A stretch of DNA of 64,000 bases. Source: Rickettsia endosymbiont of Culicoides impunctatus (lineage in GTDB: Bacteria > Pseudomonadota > Alphaproteobacteria > Rickettsiales > Rickettsiaceae). The translations under genes and the position numbers were made by a program. Where the stretch lies: assembly GCA_020410785.1 (NCBI GenBank), contig CP084573.1, positions 1,240,001-1,304,000 on the forward strand, given 5' to 3'. The notes under the pieces were generated by a model, which was not told the DNA's origin, made no database searches, and was given only the letters and a program-made list of their open reading frames with translations. This document shows, piece after piece, positions 35,441-44,719 of this stretch (its first letter is position 1; each line of letters opens with the position of its first letter).

Positions 35441-36620
35441 AGCTGCATTTTAAATTTGTTTTATTTACAGTATTTTCACCAATTTTTTCTAAATCTGTTT
35501 GCCAGTTATTATTATTTAGTATCTTTTTCTTCCTTCCATCACCATCACATTTGTAATGCGTGGGTGGTATTTGAATATAATTTTTTATTGTTTCTCCAGT
35601 TTCAATATTGATTACTTCCTCTTTTTCCATCATCATATTTTCAGTACATATATAACCAAAGCTTGCGTTAACAACACTTGCGAGCTTTATTCCATACTCC
35701 TCAGGATTATCAAAAAACTTAATTACTCCTTGAGTAGCAGCAACTGAGCAGTCATCATAAATCGCTCTTCTACCACCTAAATCTATATAATTCTGATATT
35801 TTTGAGCAAACTGTTTCATTAGATAAAACTTACCTCTTAAAGCATCTGCCTCAAGTAGTTTAATAATAACCTTAATACGGCGTTCACGTTCGCGATCGTA
35901 AAGCTTACCCTTTACTTTATATGCAATACGTTTCTCCATAGGATTTAACTCTTCCCATATACCAGCAACCTTATGAATAATCTTGTTGCCAATCTCCTTG
36001 CCATTACGCAATTCAAAAATTAAATGACGATTATTACTATCTATCTCAGGTTTATATAATAATATCCCGCTAGTATAATAACCTCTCAAGCTACTTGCTC
36101 CACTAAATGCTTGAAATGGATCATCTTCAAATTGTATACGACTAATTTTTTTAGTATGATGAACAAGAATAATGCCAGTATGAGGATTTATTTTATCTCT
36201 CAGTAACTCAATTCTATTTTTCAGAAAAAACATCATGGCATCATTTTCGTTCTCGGTAGAGCCATGTCTACCACCATCAAAACTATTGCGAATAGGGTCA
36301 ATGGCAATAATATCCGGTGGATGTTCAGGGAAAATCTGTCTAATATGTTTAGCAGCAATATTGACTCCTTGTTCATCGAGCAGTAATCTATTATTAGCTG
36401 TAATATGCAAATTAGTTTCTGCCTTATCAAGCAACTCTTTTGGCAGCTGGATATTTTGTAACCTCTCTCGCATATAATGGTAACCAATTTCTGTTTGCAA
36501 ATAAAATATCCTTAATGGTCTTGCTGGTTTAAACCCAACAAATTCTTTACCTGCTGACATATGAACAAATAGTGATAATAAAAAATCACTTTTACCAACT
36601 TTAGGGGCTCCGCCAAAGAC
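35436..36620 (-). CDS. RepA/AAA_25-like replicative ATPase (right copy)
   Basis: Amino-acid sequence identical to 15424-16608. The frame begins at 36620 after a stop, and the Walker A GGAPKVGKSDF again precedes the first ATG (36560). Retaining exactly the same out-of-frame junction with the primase (36601-36621) in both elements means the break predates the duplication or is functional. Confidence 0.72.
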   Translation of the reverse strand, partial: VFGGAPKVGKSDFLLSLFVHMSAGKEFVGFKPARPLRIFYLQTEIGYHYMRERLQNIQLPKELLDKAETNLHITANNRLLLDEQGVNIAAKHIRQIFPEHPPDIIAIDPIRNSFDGGRHGSTENENDAMMFFLKNRIELLRDKINPHTGIILVHHTKKISRIQFEDDPFQAFSGASSLRGYYTSGILLYKPEIDSNNRHLIFELRNGKEIGNKIIHKVAGIWEELNPMEKRIAYKVKGKLYDRERERRIKVIIKLLEADALRGKFYLMKQFAQKYQNYIDLGGRRAIYDDCSVAATQGVIKFFDNPEEYGIKLASVVNASFGYICTENMMMEKEEVINIETGETIKNYIQIPPTHYKCDGDGRKKKILNNNNWQTDLEKIGENTVNKTNLKCSS

Positions 36621-37689
36621 TTAATATACCGCTAGGTGTTAAGATTCGTGGAGCAATTATATCCTGTGGCAGTTGACTATGATCAGCTAGAAAATCGTCT
36701 AAAGAGAAGCTGATAACTGTATTGGTAATCTGTTGTGGTTGCTGTTTAGGAGTACCATATTTTTCTATATGTACTTTCCATAAGCCATTAACCATCTGCT
36801 TTATTTTATCAATTGACCATGCAGGTAATACATTAGCTAGATTATAACTATAGATTTCTTCTATTGCTTTATCTTCGCTAATCAACCCATCATGGCAGCG
36901 ACGCAGCCAATAACCAATTACTCTAGTTAAATGATTAAACCTAGTTTGTTCTCCTATGCCTCCTTCATAAACCTTTTCAGTAAGTATCTTATTGCTTGGT
37001 AAAGCGGAAGTGGTTATAAAATTATTATTAGCTAGATTATTGAGTGGTAGTTCCTTAACCAACTGAATTAATGGCTCAAGTTCATATTCTACTGGCGTGT
37101 AAGTTCTAATTTTAACTAACTTAGCTATCCCACCTTTATGATAGACCGAACCTGCTACCCTAATTGGTTGATGAGCCGATTTAAAATGAGTATCGCCACC
37201 GAAAATATGAGCTATTTGATATCTAAGTTCTAGTAATTGTTTTAACTGATTACCTTCTATCGCTTTAGTTAATTGCCAGTAAACATGGATTTTGGCTAAA
37301 CCCTCACAGGTAACGCCACCTGATTCAATAATCATAGTAGCTTGACCTAGAGTTTGCTCCAGTAAGAATAACTTACCTTCTACATCACCATCATCAATAT
37401 CAATCAGTAGTACCTGCATTTGCTTGATGCTGTTACTAGAAGCTTGACCGTACTGTTCAACAATTGCTGGAATGACACAAAAAGCTGCTCGTCTCTGATT
37501 AGCTATGTTAGCAAAGTTTAAAGCTTTACTAGTCATAGAATCATCAGCCTTAATCCATATATTAGTCGGTAGTTTATTACTACTACTACCTTTTTCAGCA
37601 AAGGAACGTAAGGGTATTAATCCGTCAAGATAACCAAAAACCACCCAAAAATACGTTTGAATATCATCCTTAATCGGCAGAATGTTCAT
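36601..37689 (-). CDS. RepB/AEP-like primase (right copy)
   Basis: 362 aa, identical to 14355-15443 with the LLIDIDDGD and RVAGSVYHKGG motifs. The last codons before the stop are AGC CCC TAA; CCC-TAA is a plausible +1 slip site, but joining there gives RSPKVGKS, whereas the natural P-loop text FGGAPKVGKS requires a shift a few codons earlier. Overlaps the nuclease gene by four bases. Confidence 0.7.
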   Translation of the reverse strand: MNILPIKDDIQTYFWVVFGYLDGLIPLRSFAEKGSSSNKLPTNIWIKADDSMTSKALNFANIANQRRAAFCVIPAIVEQYGQASSNSIKQMQVLLIDIDDGDVEGKLFLLEQTLGQATMIIESGGVTCEGLAKIHVYWQLTKAIEGNQLKQLLELRYQIAHIFGGDTHFKSAHQPIRVAGSVYHKGGIAKLVKIRTYTPVEYELEPLIQLVKELPLNNLANNNFITTSALPSNKILTEKVYEGGIGEQTRFNHLTRVIGYWLRRCHDGLISEDKAIEEIYSYNLANVLPAWSIDKIKQMVNGLWKVHIEKYGTPKQQPQQITNTVISFSLDDFLADHSQLPQDIIAPRILTPSGILSLWRSP

Positions 37690-38468
37690 AACTTACCTTC
37701 AGTCTTGCAGTCCCAACATTTATTTTGATATGAACATATTTTGCAGTCATAAAATTCTCTGCTGTTAAAGGTTCGTGGCAATAACTCGCCAACTTCAGTA
37801 GCACGGATAATATTAACCGCCTTATCACTCATTCTTTGGGCTAGCTCTCCATCAAATGGGATAAGATCATGATATATATCGCAATTATCTTTATTAATAG
37901 CAGTAAATAAGCATGGATTTATAGAAATACCAGCTATGCTTTCCTCCATATAAGCTTGATATAGAGCAATTTGAGCAGCATATAAAGGTTTAGATAATAC
38001 CAAACCTTTGCGAGCAAGTTCTTTCCATGCTTTATTATTCATTGTTTTAGCGTCCCATAAAGCAGGGCAGTTTATGCCAAGTTGCTTAGGTGCTTTATAA
38101 ATAATACCATCAATATGACCGGCAATTCTCTTATCCGCTACCTCAAAACCAAATTGCTTACCATGCTGATCTTTGGTAACTAGCTCAAGACCAGCGGCTT
38201 TTAACCACCTAATAGCTAATGTTTCAAATAAATGTCCAATGTCAAAGATCCTTAATATTTGACCTCTAAAGTTAGGATTGATTCCTTGCTTGCTGCTGAT
38301 ATACTCATACTGCAATGCTCTAGAGCAAGGTGTTCCCAAACGAGATGCACCAAGATATTTACGAGGTTGCCCAGCTTGCCTTTCAAGCTCTAATGCTTGA
38401 TCTATTAACTTATTTAGCCGATCGGATATTTGATGATATGTTTTCAGTTGATGATTAAAATCTAGCAT
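37686..38468 (-). CDS. PD-(D/E)XK Cas4/RecB-like nuclease (right copy)
   Basis: 260 aa, identical to 13576-14358, with the same GHIDG...WDAKT catalytic core and four-Cys cluster. Coupled by overlap to the primase and two bases from the upstream gene. Confidence 0.75.
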   Translation of the reverse strand: MLDFNHQLKTYHQISDRLNKLIDQALELERQAGQPRKYLGASRLGTPCSRALQYEYISSKQGINPNFRGQILRIFDIGHLFETLAIRWLKAAGLELVTKDQHGKQFGFEVADKRIAGHIDGIIYKAPKQLGINCPALWDAKTMNNKAWKELARKGLVLSKPLYAAQIALYQAYMEESIAGISINPCLFTAINKDNCDIYHDLIPFDGELAQRMSDKAVNIIRATEVGELLPRTFNSREFYDCKICSYQNKCWDCKTEGKL

Positions 38469-38470
38469 AT

Positions 38471-38998
38471 CTACATCCAGCTAGCTAAATCAGTTCTACT
38501 ATCCATAAATTTAGTATAATCCTTATGGCTGGTATCTATAGCTGATTTAATAACATTTTTTTGATTTCCTAATTTATCAGTTTCAATGTCAATTTTAGCT
38601 ATAAACTCTAAACCATTTAAATCAGCAAAACTATTAATCCTTCTTGCTAGCTGGGCAGCATCTGAATTATCTTTGTCGCTAAAACCTTTAGCTGAATTTA
38701 ACATAGAGCGAATAAAGGAGCGTCCTATATCACCCCAGTGGTTATTCTTCTTCTGACTATATAAACCAATCAACCCCCATATTTTGCGTTTTACATATTC
38801 ACCTTGTAAAATGGTAAACTCGCAATTTAAATAGACAGCTTCGCTTAGCTCATTCTTAGTTGCATAACCGCCAAACCAACCTTGTTCATGGTCATTATAA
38901 CCACCATCCCTAATCATCAGACTAACCTTAGCAATAGTTCCTTGCGGGATTAAATTAAAATTAATTGGTTCAGCATTGTTAAAATCGTAATAATTCAT
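38471..38998 (-). CDS. Phage early protein, possible ssDNA-binding (right copy)
   Basis: 175 aa, identical to 13046-13573 and with the same AAGGAGAA ribosome site. First gene of the leftward replication operon of the right element. Confidence 0.55.
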   Translation of the reverse strand: MNYYDFNNAEPINFNLIPQGTIAKVSLMIRDGGYNDHEQGWFGGYATKNELSEAVYLNCEFTILQGEYVKRKIWGLIGLYSQKKNNHWGDIGRSFIRSMLNSAKGFSDKDNSDAAQLARRINSFADLNGLEFIAKIDIETDKLGNQKNVIKSAIDTSHKDYTKFMDSRTDLASWM

Positions 38999-39024
38999 AT
39001 AATTTCTCCTTAGTTAATTTTTCT

Positions 39025-39210
39025 TTAATTAATTATCATATTTGGTTCTATTGTTGATTTTGGTGCTATCCCTGAAGTAATCTTGTTCATAAGATTGCCT
39101 AAATGGGCTGGCTCAATCATGGCGAGTTTTCCTGACCGATCTTTGGCAGGATAGCCATAAGGGTTATTAGTCCAGTTAATGAAAGCTCTAGAAAACTCAT
39201 ACTTATTAAT
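39025..39210 (-). pseudogene. Start-less phage early ORF remnant (right copy)
   Basis: Mirror of 12834-13019, encoding WTNNPYGYPAKDRSGKLAMI. It again lacks a standard start codon, so the truncation is ancestral to both elements. Confidence 0.45.
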
Positions 39211-39349
39211 ACAACTAATTACTTAAAGTTACCCTTCCCCACAAGTTAATAATTTTATTTTATAAATAACATTAAATACTAGATATCATGCTAAAAACCG
39301 TTCCTCTAGATATATTCACATTACAATTAATTTTTATTTAAAGGTTATT

Positions 39350-39565
39350 ATGAAACTATCAATTTGGATAGAAGTAAATAATTTAACAACCGGTAAGGTC
39401 ACTAAATTATTTAAAGTCTCACCAGCTCACATTTACAAATATCTCTACGAAAAAACCATCCCAAGACCCAAAGTGATGGAAAGAATTTTTTTAGCAACTC
39501 ATGGAGTTGTTACTCCTAATGATTTTTATGGAATTAGTACAGAACTCTTGGAAAAAAATTACTAG
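39350..39565 (+). CDS. Cro/CI-like regulator, intact
   Basis: 71 aa: MKLSIWIEVNNLTTGKVTKL, FKVSPAHIYKYLYEKTIPRP, then KVMERIFLATHGVVTPNDFYG. The helix-turn-helix, the EKTIPRPKVMERI stretch and the terminal VTPNDFY motif follow the pattern of small phage Cro proteins, so this copy shows the original sequence that the left copy altered. It is transcribed divergently from the replication genes. Probable repressor of one or both directions. Confidence 0.72.
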   Translation: MKLSIWIEVNNLTTGKVTKLFKVSPAHIYKYLYEKTIPRPKVMERIFLATHGVVTPNDFYGISTELLEKNY

Positions 39566-39593
39566 AACAATTAAAATATAAAGTGATAAAAAA

Positions 39594-39797
39594 ATGAGAA
39601 AAAATATGAATAAAGATAAAAGAACACCAGAAGAAATATTTAATAATTTAGCATTAACCATTCGTAATTCACATGATCAAGAGATAAGTGAAGAAGAATC
39701 AAGAAGGCTAGCAAGAAATTTTATAAGGTTTTGCCAAAGATTTATCGAGATTCGACTTAGAATAGACAAAGAAAAAGAATCGGCAACTAAAGATTGA
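39594..39797 (+). CDS. Small charged element protein (right copy)
   Basis: 67 aa, identical to the protein at 12247-12450. Between the Cro-like gene (28 bases upstream) and the recombinase (193 bases downstream). No recognised family. Confidence 0.55.
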   Translation: MRKNMNKDKRTPEEIFNNLALTIRNSHDQEISEEESRRLARNFIRFCQRFIEIRLRIDKEKESATKD

Positions 39798-39990
39798 CTT
39801 TATTGGGAAACTGGTTAGAATAACAGTTGGAATGACAAACGTTATTTTGGGATGTCAAAATCTCTAGCAAATTAGTATTTAAAGATATTAGTAGTTCGCC
39901 ATATGGTCTTTCATCAAAAACTACCCATTATGCAGAACATTATAGTATCTTTTACAATAAAAAAATTATCAGAAATAAAGGAGTTTAATA

Positions 39991-41583
39991 ATGACTAACA
40001 AAGCGGTAAAGGCAATTATTTTATCGCGTGTTTCTTCTAAAGATCAGGAGGAAGGTTACTCACTTGAAGTACGAAAAGATCGGTTAGAAAAATATTGCGA
40101 ACGTAAAGGTTTGCATATTATACAAACCTTTAAACTTATTGAATCTTCTACCAAAGGTAATCATAAACATTTTATGGAAATTATCAAATTCATTAAGAAA
40201 GAGCGAGAACCTATCGCTTTTGTTGTTGATAAAGTTGATCGTGTTCAAAGAAGCCAAAAAGAATTTCCTATACTAGATGAGCTAGTTAAACAAGGTAAAT
40301 TGGAATTGCATTTTAACAGTGAAGGTTATGTTATTCACCAGCAGTCAAGTGGTCATGAATTAATGATGTGGGGCATAAGCGTGGTAGTCGCTAAAAGTCA
40401 TACTGATTTATTAAGTGAAAATGTTATAAAAAGTTTTAAGCAAAAAATAGAAGTTCATGGGGAGTGGTATGGTTCTGCTCCTATTGGATATTTAAATAAA
40501 CGGGATGAAAGGGGTAGAGGGATAATAGTAATTGATCCAGTTAATGGTAGTATTATTAGCAAGATATTTGACACCTATGCTACAGGAGCCTATACCTTAT
40601 CAGAAATGGTAACCAAAGCTAAGGATTGGGGATTGCGTAGTAAGAAGGGCTATCATATTGTTAAGTCAGTTATATATCGCATACTACAAAATCCTTTTTA
40701 TTATGGAGAAATGAGAGTAAAAGGAGAGTTATGGTTACATCATTATCAAACACTTACTAATAGAGAAATTTTTAAAGCTTGTGAGGCAGTACGTATGGGT
40801 TGGCATAAAAAACCTTTTCAATATCGAGGTAAAGAATTTTTATTTAGAGGCATCCTTAAATGTGCCGTTACCGGTAATTTAATTACTTCTGATACTAAGA
40901 GTAAAAAATATGAAAATGGCAAAATATCAGAATGGACTTACTTAAGAGCTTGGAGCCCAGAAGATCCTAAAAAGGCTATTTGGGTTAGGGAAGATGAAAT
41001 ATTAAGACAAATTGAGGAAGTATTAAAAACCTTACAAATAAAAAATCCTGAGATATTAAAACAAATAATGGATTATTTAATAAATGTCAATCAAGGCAAG
41101 GCTTATGAATTTAACCTTGAAGTTGGCGAATTAAAACAAGAGCATACCGTTATTCAAAATAAACTCAATAGATTGATGGATTTCTTAACAGATGGCACCT
41201 TAACTAGAGAAGAATTTTTGCATAAGAAAGCTCAATTAAAGGAAAGACAATATGAATTAACTGAATTAATTAAGAGTTATGACAAAGTAGATGATAAGCT
41301 TTCTAAAAAGCTTGCAGACCTTATATGTATCAGCAGAAACGCCTATGAAACTTTTAGAGGTTCGACAATTGCTGAAAAAAGGGAATTATTAAATTTTATA
41401 TTTTCGAACCTAACACTCGAGGGCTGTAAGATGCATTACGTTCTGGCTTTTCCATTCGCAGAAATGCAAAAAGTAGCAAGTTGTGCCGAATTGGCGGAGA
41501 GAAGGGGATTCGAACCCCTGACACGTTACCGTGAACACGCTTTCCAGGCGAGCGCCTTAAACCACTCGGCCACCTCTCCATAA
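39991..41583 (+). CDS. Large serine recombinase (integrase), intact
   Basis: 530 aa. The N-terminal resolvase domain has AIILSRVSSKDQEEGYSLEV (catalytic Ser in RVSS) and VVDKVDRVQRSQKEF. A recombinase domain follows (PIGYLNKRDERGRG and YRILQNPFYYGEMRVKGELW), then a cysteine-poor zinc-ribbon equivalent (FRGILKCAVTGN) and a coiled coil (~380-450). AGGAG lies nine bases before ATG. The last ~28 residues (ERRGFEPLTRYREHAFQASA...) are read from the antisense strand of tRNA-Ser, so this C-terminus exists only at this integration site. It could integrate or excise this element and complement the broken left copy. Confidence 0.88.
   Translation: MTNKAVKAIILSRVSSKDQEEGYSLEVRKDRLEKYCERKGLHIIQTFKLIESSTKGNHKHFMEIIKFIKKEREPIAFVVDKVDRVQRSQKEFPILDELVKQGKLELHFNSEGYVIHQQSSGHELMMWGISVVVAKSHTDLLSENVIKSFKQKIEVHGEWYGSAPIGYLNKRDERGRGIIVIDPVNGSIISKIFDTYATGAYTLSEMVTKAKDWGLRSKKGYHIVKSVIYRILQNPFYYGEMRVKGELWLHHYQTLTNREIFKACEAVRMGWHKKPFQYRGKEFLFRGILKCAVTGNLITSDTKSKKYENGKISEWTYLRAWSPEDPKKAIWVREDEILRQIEEVLKTLQIKNPEILKQIMDYLINVNQGKAYEFNLEVGELKQEHTVIQNKLNRLMDFLTDGTLTREEFLHKKAQLKERQYELTELIKSYDKVDDKLSKKLADLICISRNAYETFRGSTIAEKRELLNFIFSNLTLEGCKMHYVLAFPFAEMQKVASCAELAERRGFEPLTRYREHAFQASALNHSATSP
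41492..41579 (-). tRNA. tRNA-Ser (GGA)
   Basis: 88 bases including encoded CCA. Acceptor GGAGAGG pairs with TCTCTCC (one G-T), discriminator G, anticodon GGA in TGGAAA (complement of 41543-41545), a long variable arm as expected of tRNA-Ser, and T arm GGGTTCGAATCCC. The element is joined exactly at its 3' end and keeps a functional CCA. Confidence 0.95.
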
Positions 41584-41624
41584 CTCTATACAAATTCAGC
41601 CACAGCTATAAAACTAAGAATTTG

Positions 41625-42263
41625 CTACTTCAAAGAATTGTTAGCATAATATTCACAATATTCTTTAACTGGGCAAGCAGGACAATTTGGTACTCGTGCT
41701 TTGCAGATATACCTACCAAGTAATATCAACCAATGATGAGCGTGTTGTAACCATTTTGCATCAATAATTTCAACTAATTCAAATTCCACTTTTTTGGGAG
41801 TATTACTACTTGCCAGCCCCAATCTTTTAGAGACTCTGAATACATGCGTATCAACTGCCATAGTTGGCTTACCAAATAAGCAATTCAATACTACATTAGC
41901 AGTTTTTCTGCCAACTCCTGGTAATTTAATTAATTCGTCAAAATTGTTTGGCACTTTGGTATCATACTTATCTATCAAAATACGAGAAAGTGCAACAATA
42001 TTTTTTGCTTTGGTTATAAATAAACCTATTGATCTTATATAATTTTTTAATCCTTCTTCCCCAAGTTCTAATATTTTTTCCGGTGTATTATATTCTTTAA
42101 ACAAAAATCTTGTTGCTTTATTAACCGAAATATCAGTTGCTTGTGCGGATAATACGACAGCTATTAATAGAGTGAAATTATTAACATATTCTAGTTCTGT
42201 TCGGGGATTAGAATTATTCTGGCTTAAAATTTCAAAGATTTTATCAACTATTTGAGCTTGCAT
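41625..42263 (-). CDS. nth: Endonuclease III (DNA glycosylase/AP lyase)
   Basis: 212 aa, the family's usual size. It removes oxidised pyrimidines in base excision repair. The helix-hairpin-helix [12 protein letters not shown] contains catalytic K120 and is followed by VDTHVFRVS with D138, the same numbering as the E. coli enzyme. The C-terminal cysteines are spaced C-x6-C-x2-C-x5-C ([17 protein letters not shown]), the 4Fe-4S cluster. It is host backbone just outside the right element and reads away from the glutaredoxin gene. Confidence 0.95.
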   Translation of the reverse strand: MQAQIVDKIFEILSQNNSNPRTELEYVNNFTLLIAVVLSAQATDISVNKATRFLFKEYNTPEKILELGEEGLKNYIRSIGLFITKAKNIVALSRILIDKYDTKVPNNFDELIKLPGVGRKTANVVLNCLFGKPTMAVDTHVFRVSKRLGLASSNTPKKVEFELVEIIDAKWLQHAHHWLILLGRYICKARVPNCPACPVKEYCEYYANNSLK

Positions 42264-42314
42264 AATATAACATTTAAGAGTAAAAAGAAGTTATAATTTT
42301 TATCAGGTTTGAGG

Positions 42315-42641
42315 ATGTTAGAGAATAAAAATTTTGATTTTATAACAAATGAAATTGCTAATAACGATGTTGTGTTGTTTATGAAAGGCACTAGTAATTT
42401 TCCTCAATGTAATTTTTCTGCTACCGTTGTTTCTATCTTAAAAAAACTTGGCATAGAATTTCGTGATATTAATATTTTGACCAGTCTTAGCTTACGCGAG
42501 GATATCAAATCCTTCACTGATTGGCCTACCATACCACAGCTTTATATAAAAGGAGAATTTATAGGTGGCTGTGATATAGTACGTGAAATGTATGAAAATG
42601 GTGATCTTGTTACATTATTAAAAGATAAACATATAATATAA
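42315..42641 (+). CDS. grxD: Monothiol glutaredoxin (Grx4-like) with CNFS active site
   Basis: 108 aa from ATG 42315 (an upstream TTG at 42309 leaves no room for a ribosome site). Layout VVLFMKGTSNFPQCNFSATV, WPTIPQLYIKGEF and GGCDIVREMYENG is that of the monothiol Grx4/Grx5 group, which binds a bridging 2Fe-2S cluster with glutathione and helps deliver Fe-S clusters. The usual CGFS motif is CNFS here: AAT replaces a Gly codon. The other glutathione-binding residues (Lys in FMKGT, TIPQ, GGCD) are present. Confidence 0.88.
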   Translation: MLENKNFDFITNEIANNDVVLFMKGTSNFPQCNFSATVVSILKKLGIEFRDINILTSLSLREDIKSFTDWPTIPQLYIKGEFIGGCDIVREMYENGDLVTLLKDKHII

Positions 42642-42993
42642 TCAGCTTCTCATCAATTGATATATTTATTAGTAACAAAAAGCGTATCTGTACTCTGTTT
42701 TTATAAACGAGTACAACGTAATGAACATTGTTCGCACACGAATGCCCCAAAGCACATTAATTCATGATATTTTCAAAAAAACAATCCTTGAAAGACGTAG
42801 GCTGTGAAATTATTACACTTTTAAGCAAACTCATAAAATATAGTTTGCATTGAAAACTAATTATGTTATAAAGCGTGTGTTTTAAAAAGAAACATTTTAT
42901 AACCCCGCCTATTTCTGCATTAATTAAAAAAATTCGAATATAGTTTTTGGTTATTCGATGCATGCATGTAGGATAAACAATATATGATAAATA
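42642..42993. other. Intergenic region, no gene supported
   Basis: About 350 bases between the glutaredoxin and deaminase genes. The minus-strand frame at 42757-42963 has no ribosome site or family resemblance. I see no RNA gene or repeat; it may contain the promoter for the downstream gene. Confidence 0.5.
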
Positions 42994-44503
42994 ATGTTAA
43001 ATTTCATAAAATCCATAATTTCACTAAGACTCATTACTCCACTATTATTAATTACTAGTATATTTAATATGCAAGCTCACGCAGACACTGTAAAAACAAA
43101 TGAAAATAATCATTATCTCATTACACGTGATTATTACAATAGTTTAATCACCTCTAATTCTCTCCCTATAGCAGAGCTTGGTATGTTGGTAAATATATTG
43201 CCCAAGGGTGGTGATATTCATCATCATTTTATCGGTGCTATTTATGCCGAAACTTTATTAGATTATGTTAAGAAGGAAGGCTTTTATATTGATCCTAACA
43301 GTTATGAAATTCTTAAAAAACCTACGAAAAAATGTATGACTGTAGATGAGATACGTGCTGATGTACACAAATATAATCAGCTCGTGTCACTTTGGTCAAT
43401 AGAAAATTTTAACAATCATTATCACAAACAATTATCACCAGATGCCAGATTTTTTGATTGTTTTAACTATTTTGCTTGGTTAGAAAACTATATTATTAAA
43501 GATGGTTTGATAGATTTGAAGAATAGGGCAGAAGCAGAAAATGTACAATATGTAGAAACTATATTTCCTTTTGCCCCTATTAGTACAAACGTTGCTTTAG
43601 ATGAGATTAATAAGTTAACCAGTAATACAGATGATCTTGCTATTAATCAGGTTTTAGCAAAAGCTACGTTATTATTAGAGCAGGATAAAGTTATAAACCA
43701 AGCTATTACTCATTGTTCAACAATAGTAACAGATGCCTCGAAAGATATTGACAATGATCACTTTACTCTGCGGTTTCAACCATATGTATTCCGTGAAAGT
43801 AAGCCATCTATGAGTATTTTCTGGTTTGTATTCAGCCTTTTCTTTAGCACAAAATAATCCTAAAATAGTTGGGGTGAATATAGTCGGTACAGAAAACTCA
43901 GTTGTTGCGATCAAAGATTATATACTACATATGAAAATGTTTCATTTTCTTAAACAAAAATTTCCTAATGTTAAATTATCTTTGCATGCTGGTGAATTAG
44001 CATTAGGGCTAGTTCCTCCAGAAGGGCTACGTCATCATATTCGGGATGCCATATTTATAGCCGGGGCAAATCGTATTGGTCACGGAGTAGATATTATGCA
44101 TGAATCTAATCCTTACCAACTAATAAGCACATTAGTGGAAAAGAATATACCTGTTGAAATTAATTTAAGTAATAATGAATTTATTTTAGAAGTCGTAGGT
44201 GATAATCATCCTATCAAGCTATATATGCGTTATGGGGTGCCAATCGCAATCTGCACTGATGATGCAGGAGTATTACGCAATAATTTAACTCAAGAATATT
44301 TATTATTTATTAGTCGTTATAAGCCATCTTATGATCAATTAAAACAAGTCGTCTATAATAGTATTAAATATTCTTTCTTAACTGAAGAGGAAAAGAAAAA
44401 ACAACTTAATTTGCTTGATAAAAAGTTTATTCTTTTTGAAGAAGATATAGCTCTTCATAGTAAAGCGTTTATGGATATATCCAACAATGCAAAAAAAGAA
44501 TAA
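42994..44503 (+). pseudogene. Exported adenosine deaminase-like protein, frameshifted
   Basis: Start MLNFIKSIISLRLITPLLLI...NMQAHA is a signal peptide with likely cleavage at AHA-DT. Motifs are GGDIHHHFIGA (metal His pair), LSLHAGELALG, ANRIGHGVDI and AICTDDAGVLRN, the zinc and catalytic residues of the adenosine/AMP deaminase superfamily in order. The frame breaks near 43800-43830: 42994-43857 ends in FSLFFSTK, while 43826-44503 continues with the correct VFSGLYSAFSLAQNNPKIVG. A one-base change would restore a ~500-aa secreted, growth-factor (ADGF)-like enzyme. As it stands the catalytic site is split. Confidence 0.82.
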
Positions 44504-44551
44504 TATTTGATAGAAAAGAAAGCAGATGTAGTCATGAATCAACTATATCTA

Positions 44552-44710
44552 GGCTCTGTGAACAAAATTTAAATTACTAGATTTTGACTCTTTTTAGCTG
44601 CAAATTATAAGATTTTTTTGAAATAGAACTAACTATTCCGGCAAAAATCTTATTAATTTTCGCTTAAAAATACTCAAAATCTAAACAATTAGAATTTTGT
44701 TCACAGAGCC
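44552..44710. mobile_element. MITE with IS5-type ends
   Basis: 159 bp with perfect inverted ends GGCTCTGTGAACAAAATT, flanked by TA on each side. No coding capacity. Its last ~45 bases recur at 53277-53322, and the ends resemble those of the IS5-type fragments at 19501 and 53836, so it is probably moved by an IS5 transposase in trans. Confidence 0.8.
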
Positions 44711-44719
44711 TAAAAGTTT

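Larger units (their letters stand above)
34090..41497. mobile_element. Right phage-like integrated element
   Basis: Inverted near-identical copy of 10548-17942. Identity starts at the 3' CCGCCA of tRNA-Ser (41497 on the plus strand) and extends to 34090, where the left copy is cut by IS481; the true element continues leftward through the terminase genes. Gene content is intact apart from the shared primase/ATPase frame break. Confidence 0.85.

Noticed and set aside
41396..41593. Minus-strand frame MYRVMERWPSGLRRSPGKRV
   Set aside because: It is translation of tRNA-Ser and the antisense end of the recombinase, a common false ORF.
42757..42963. Minus-strand frame of 68 codons between glutaredoxin and deaminase
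   Set aside because: No ribosome site, no recognisable domain, and low-complexity Ile/Phe-rich composition typical of chance frames in AT-rich DNA.
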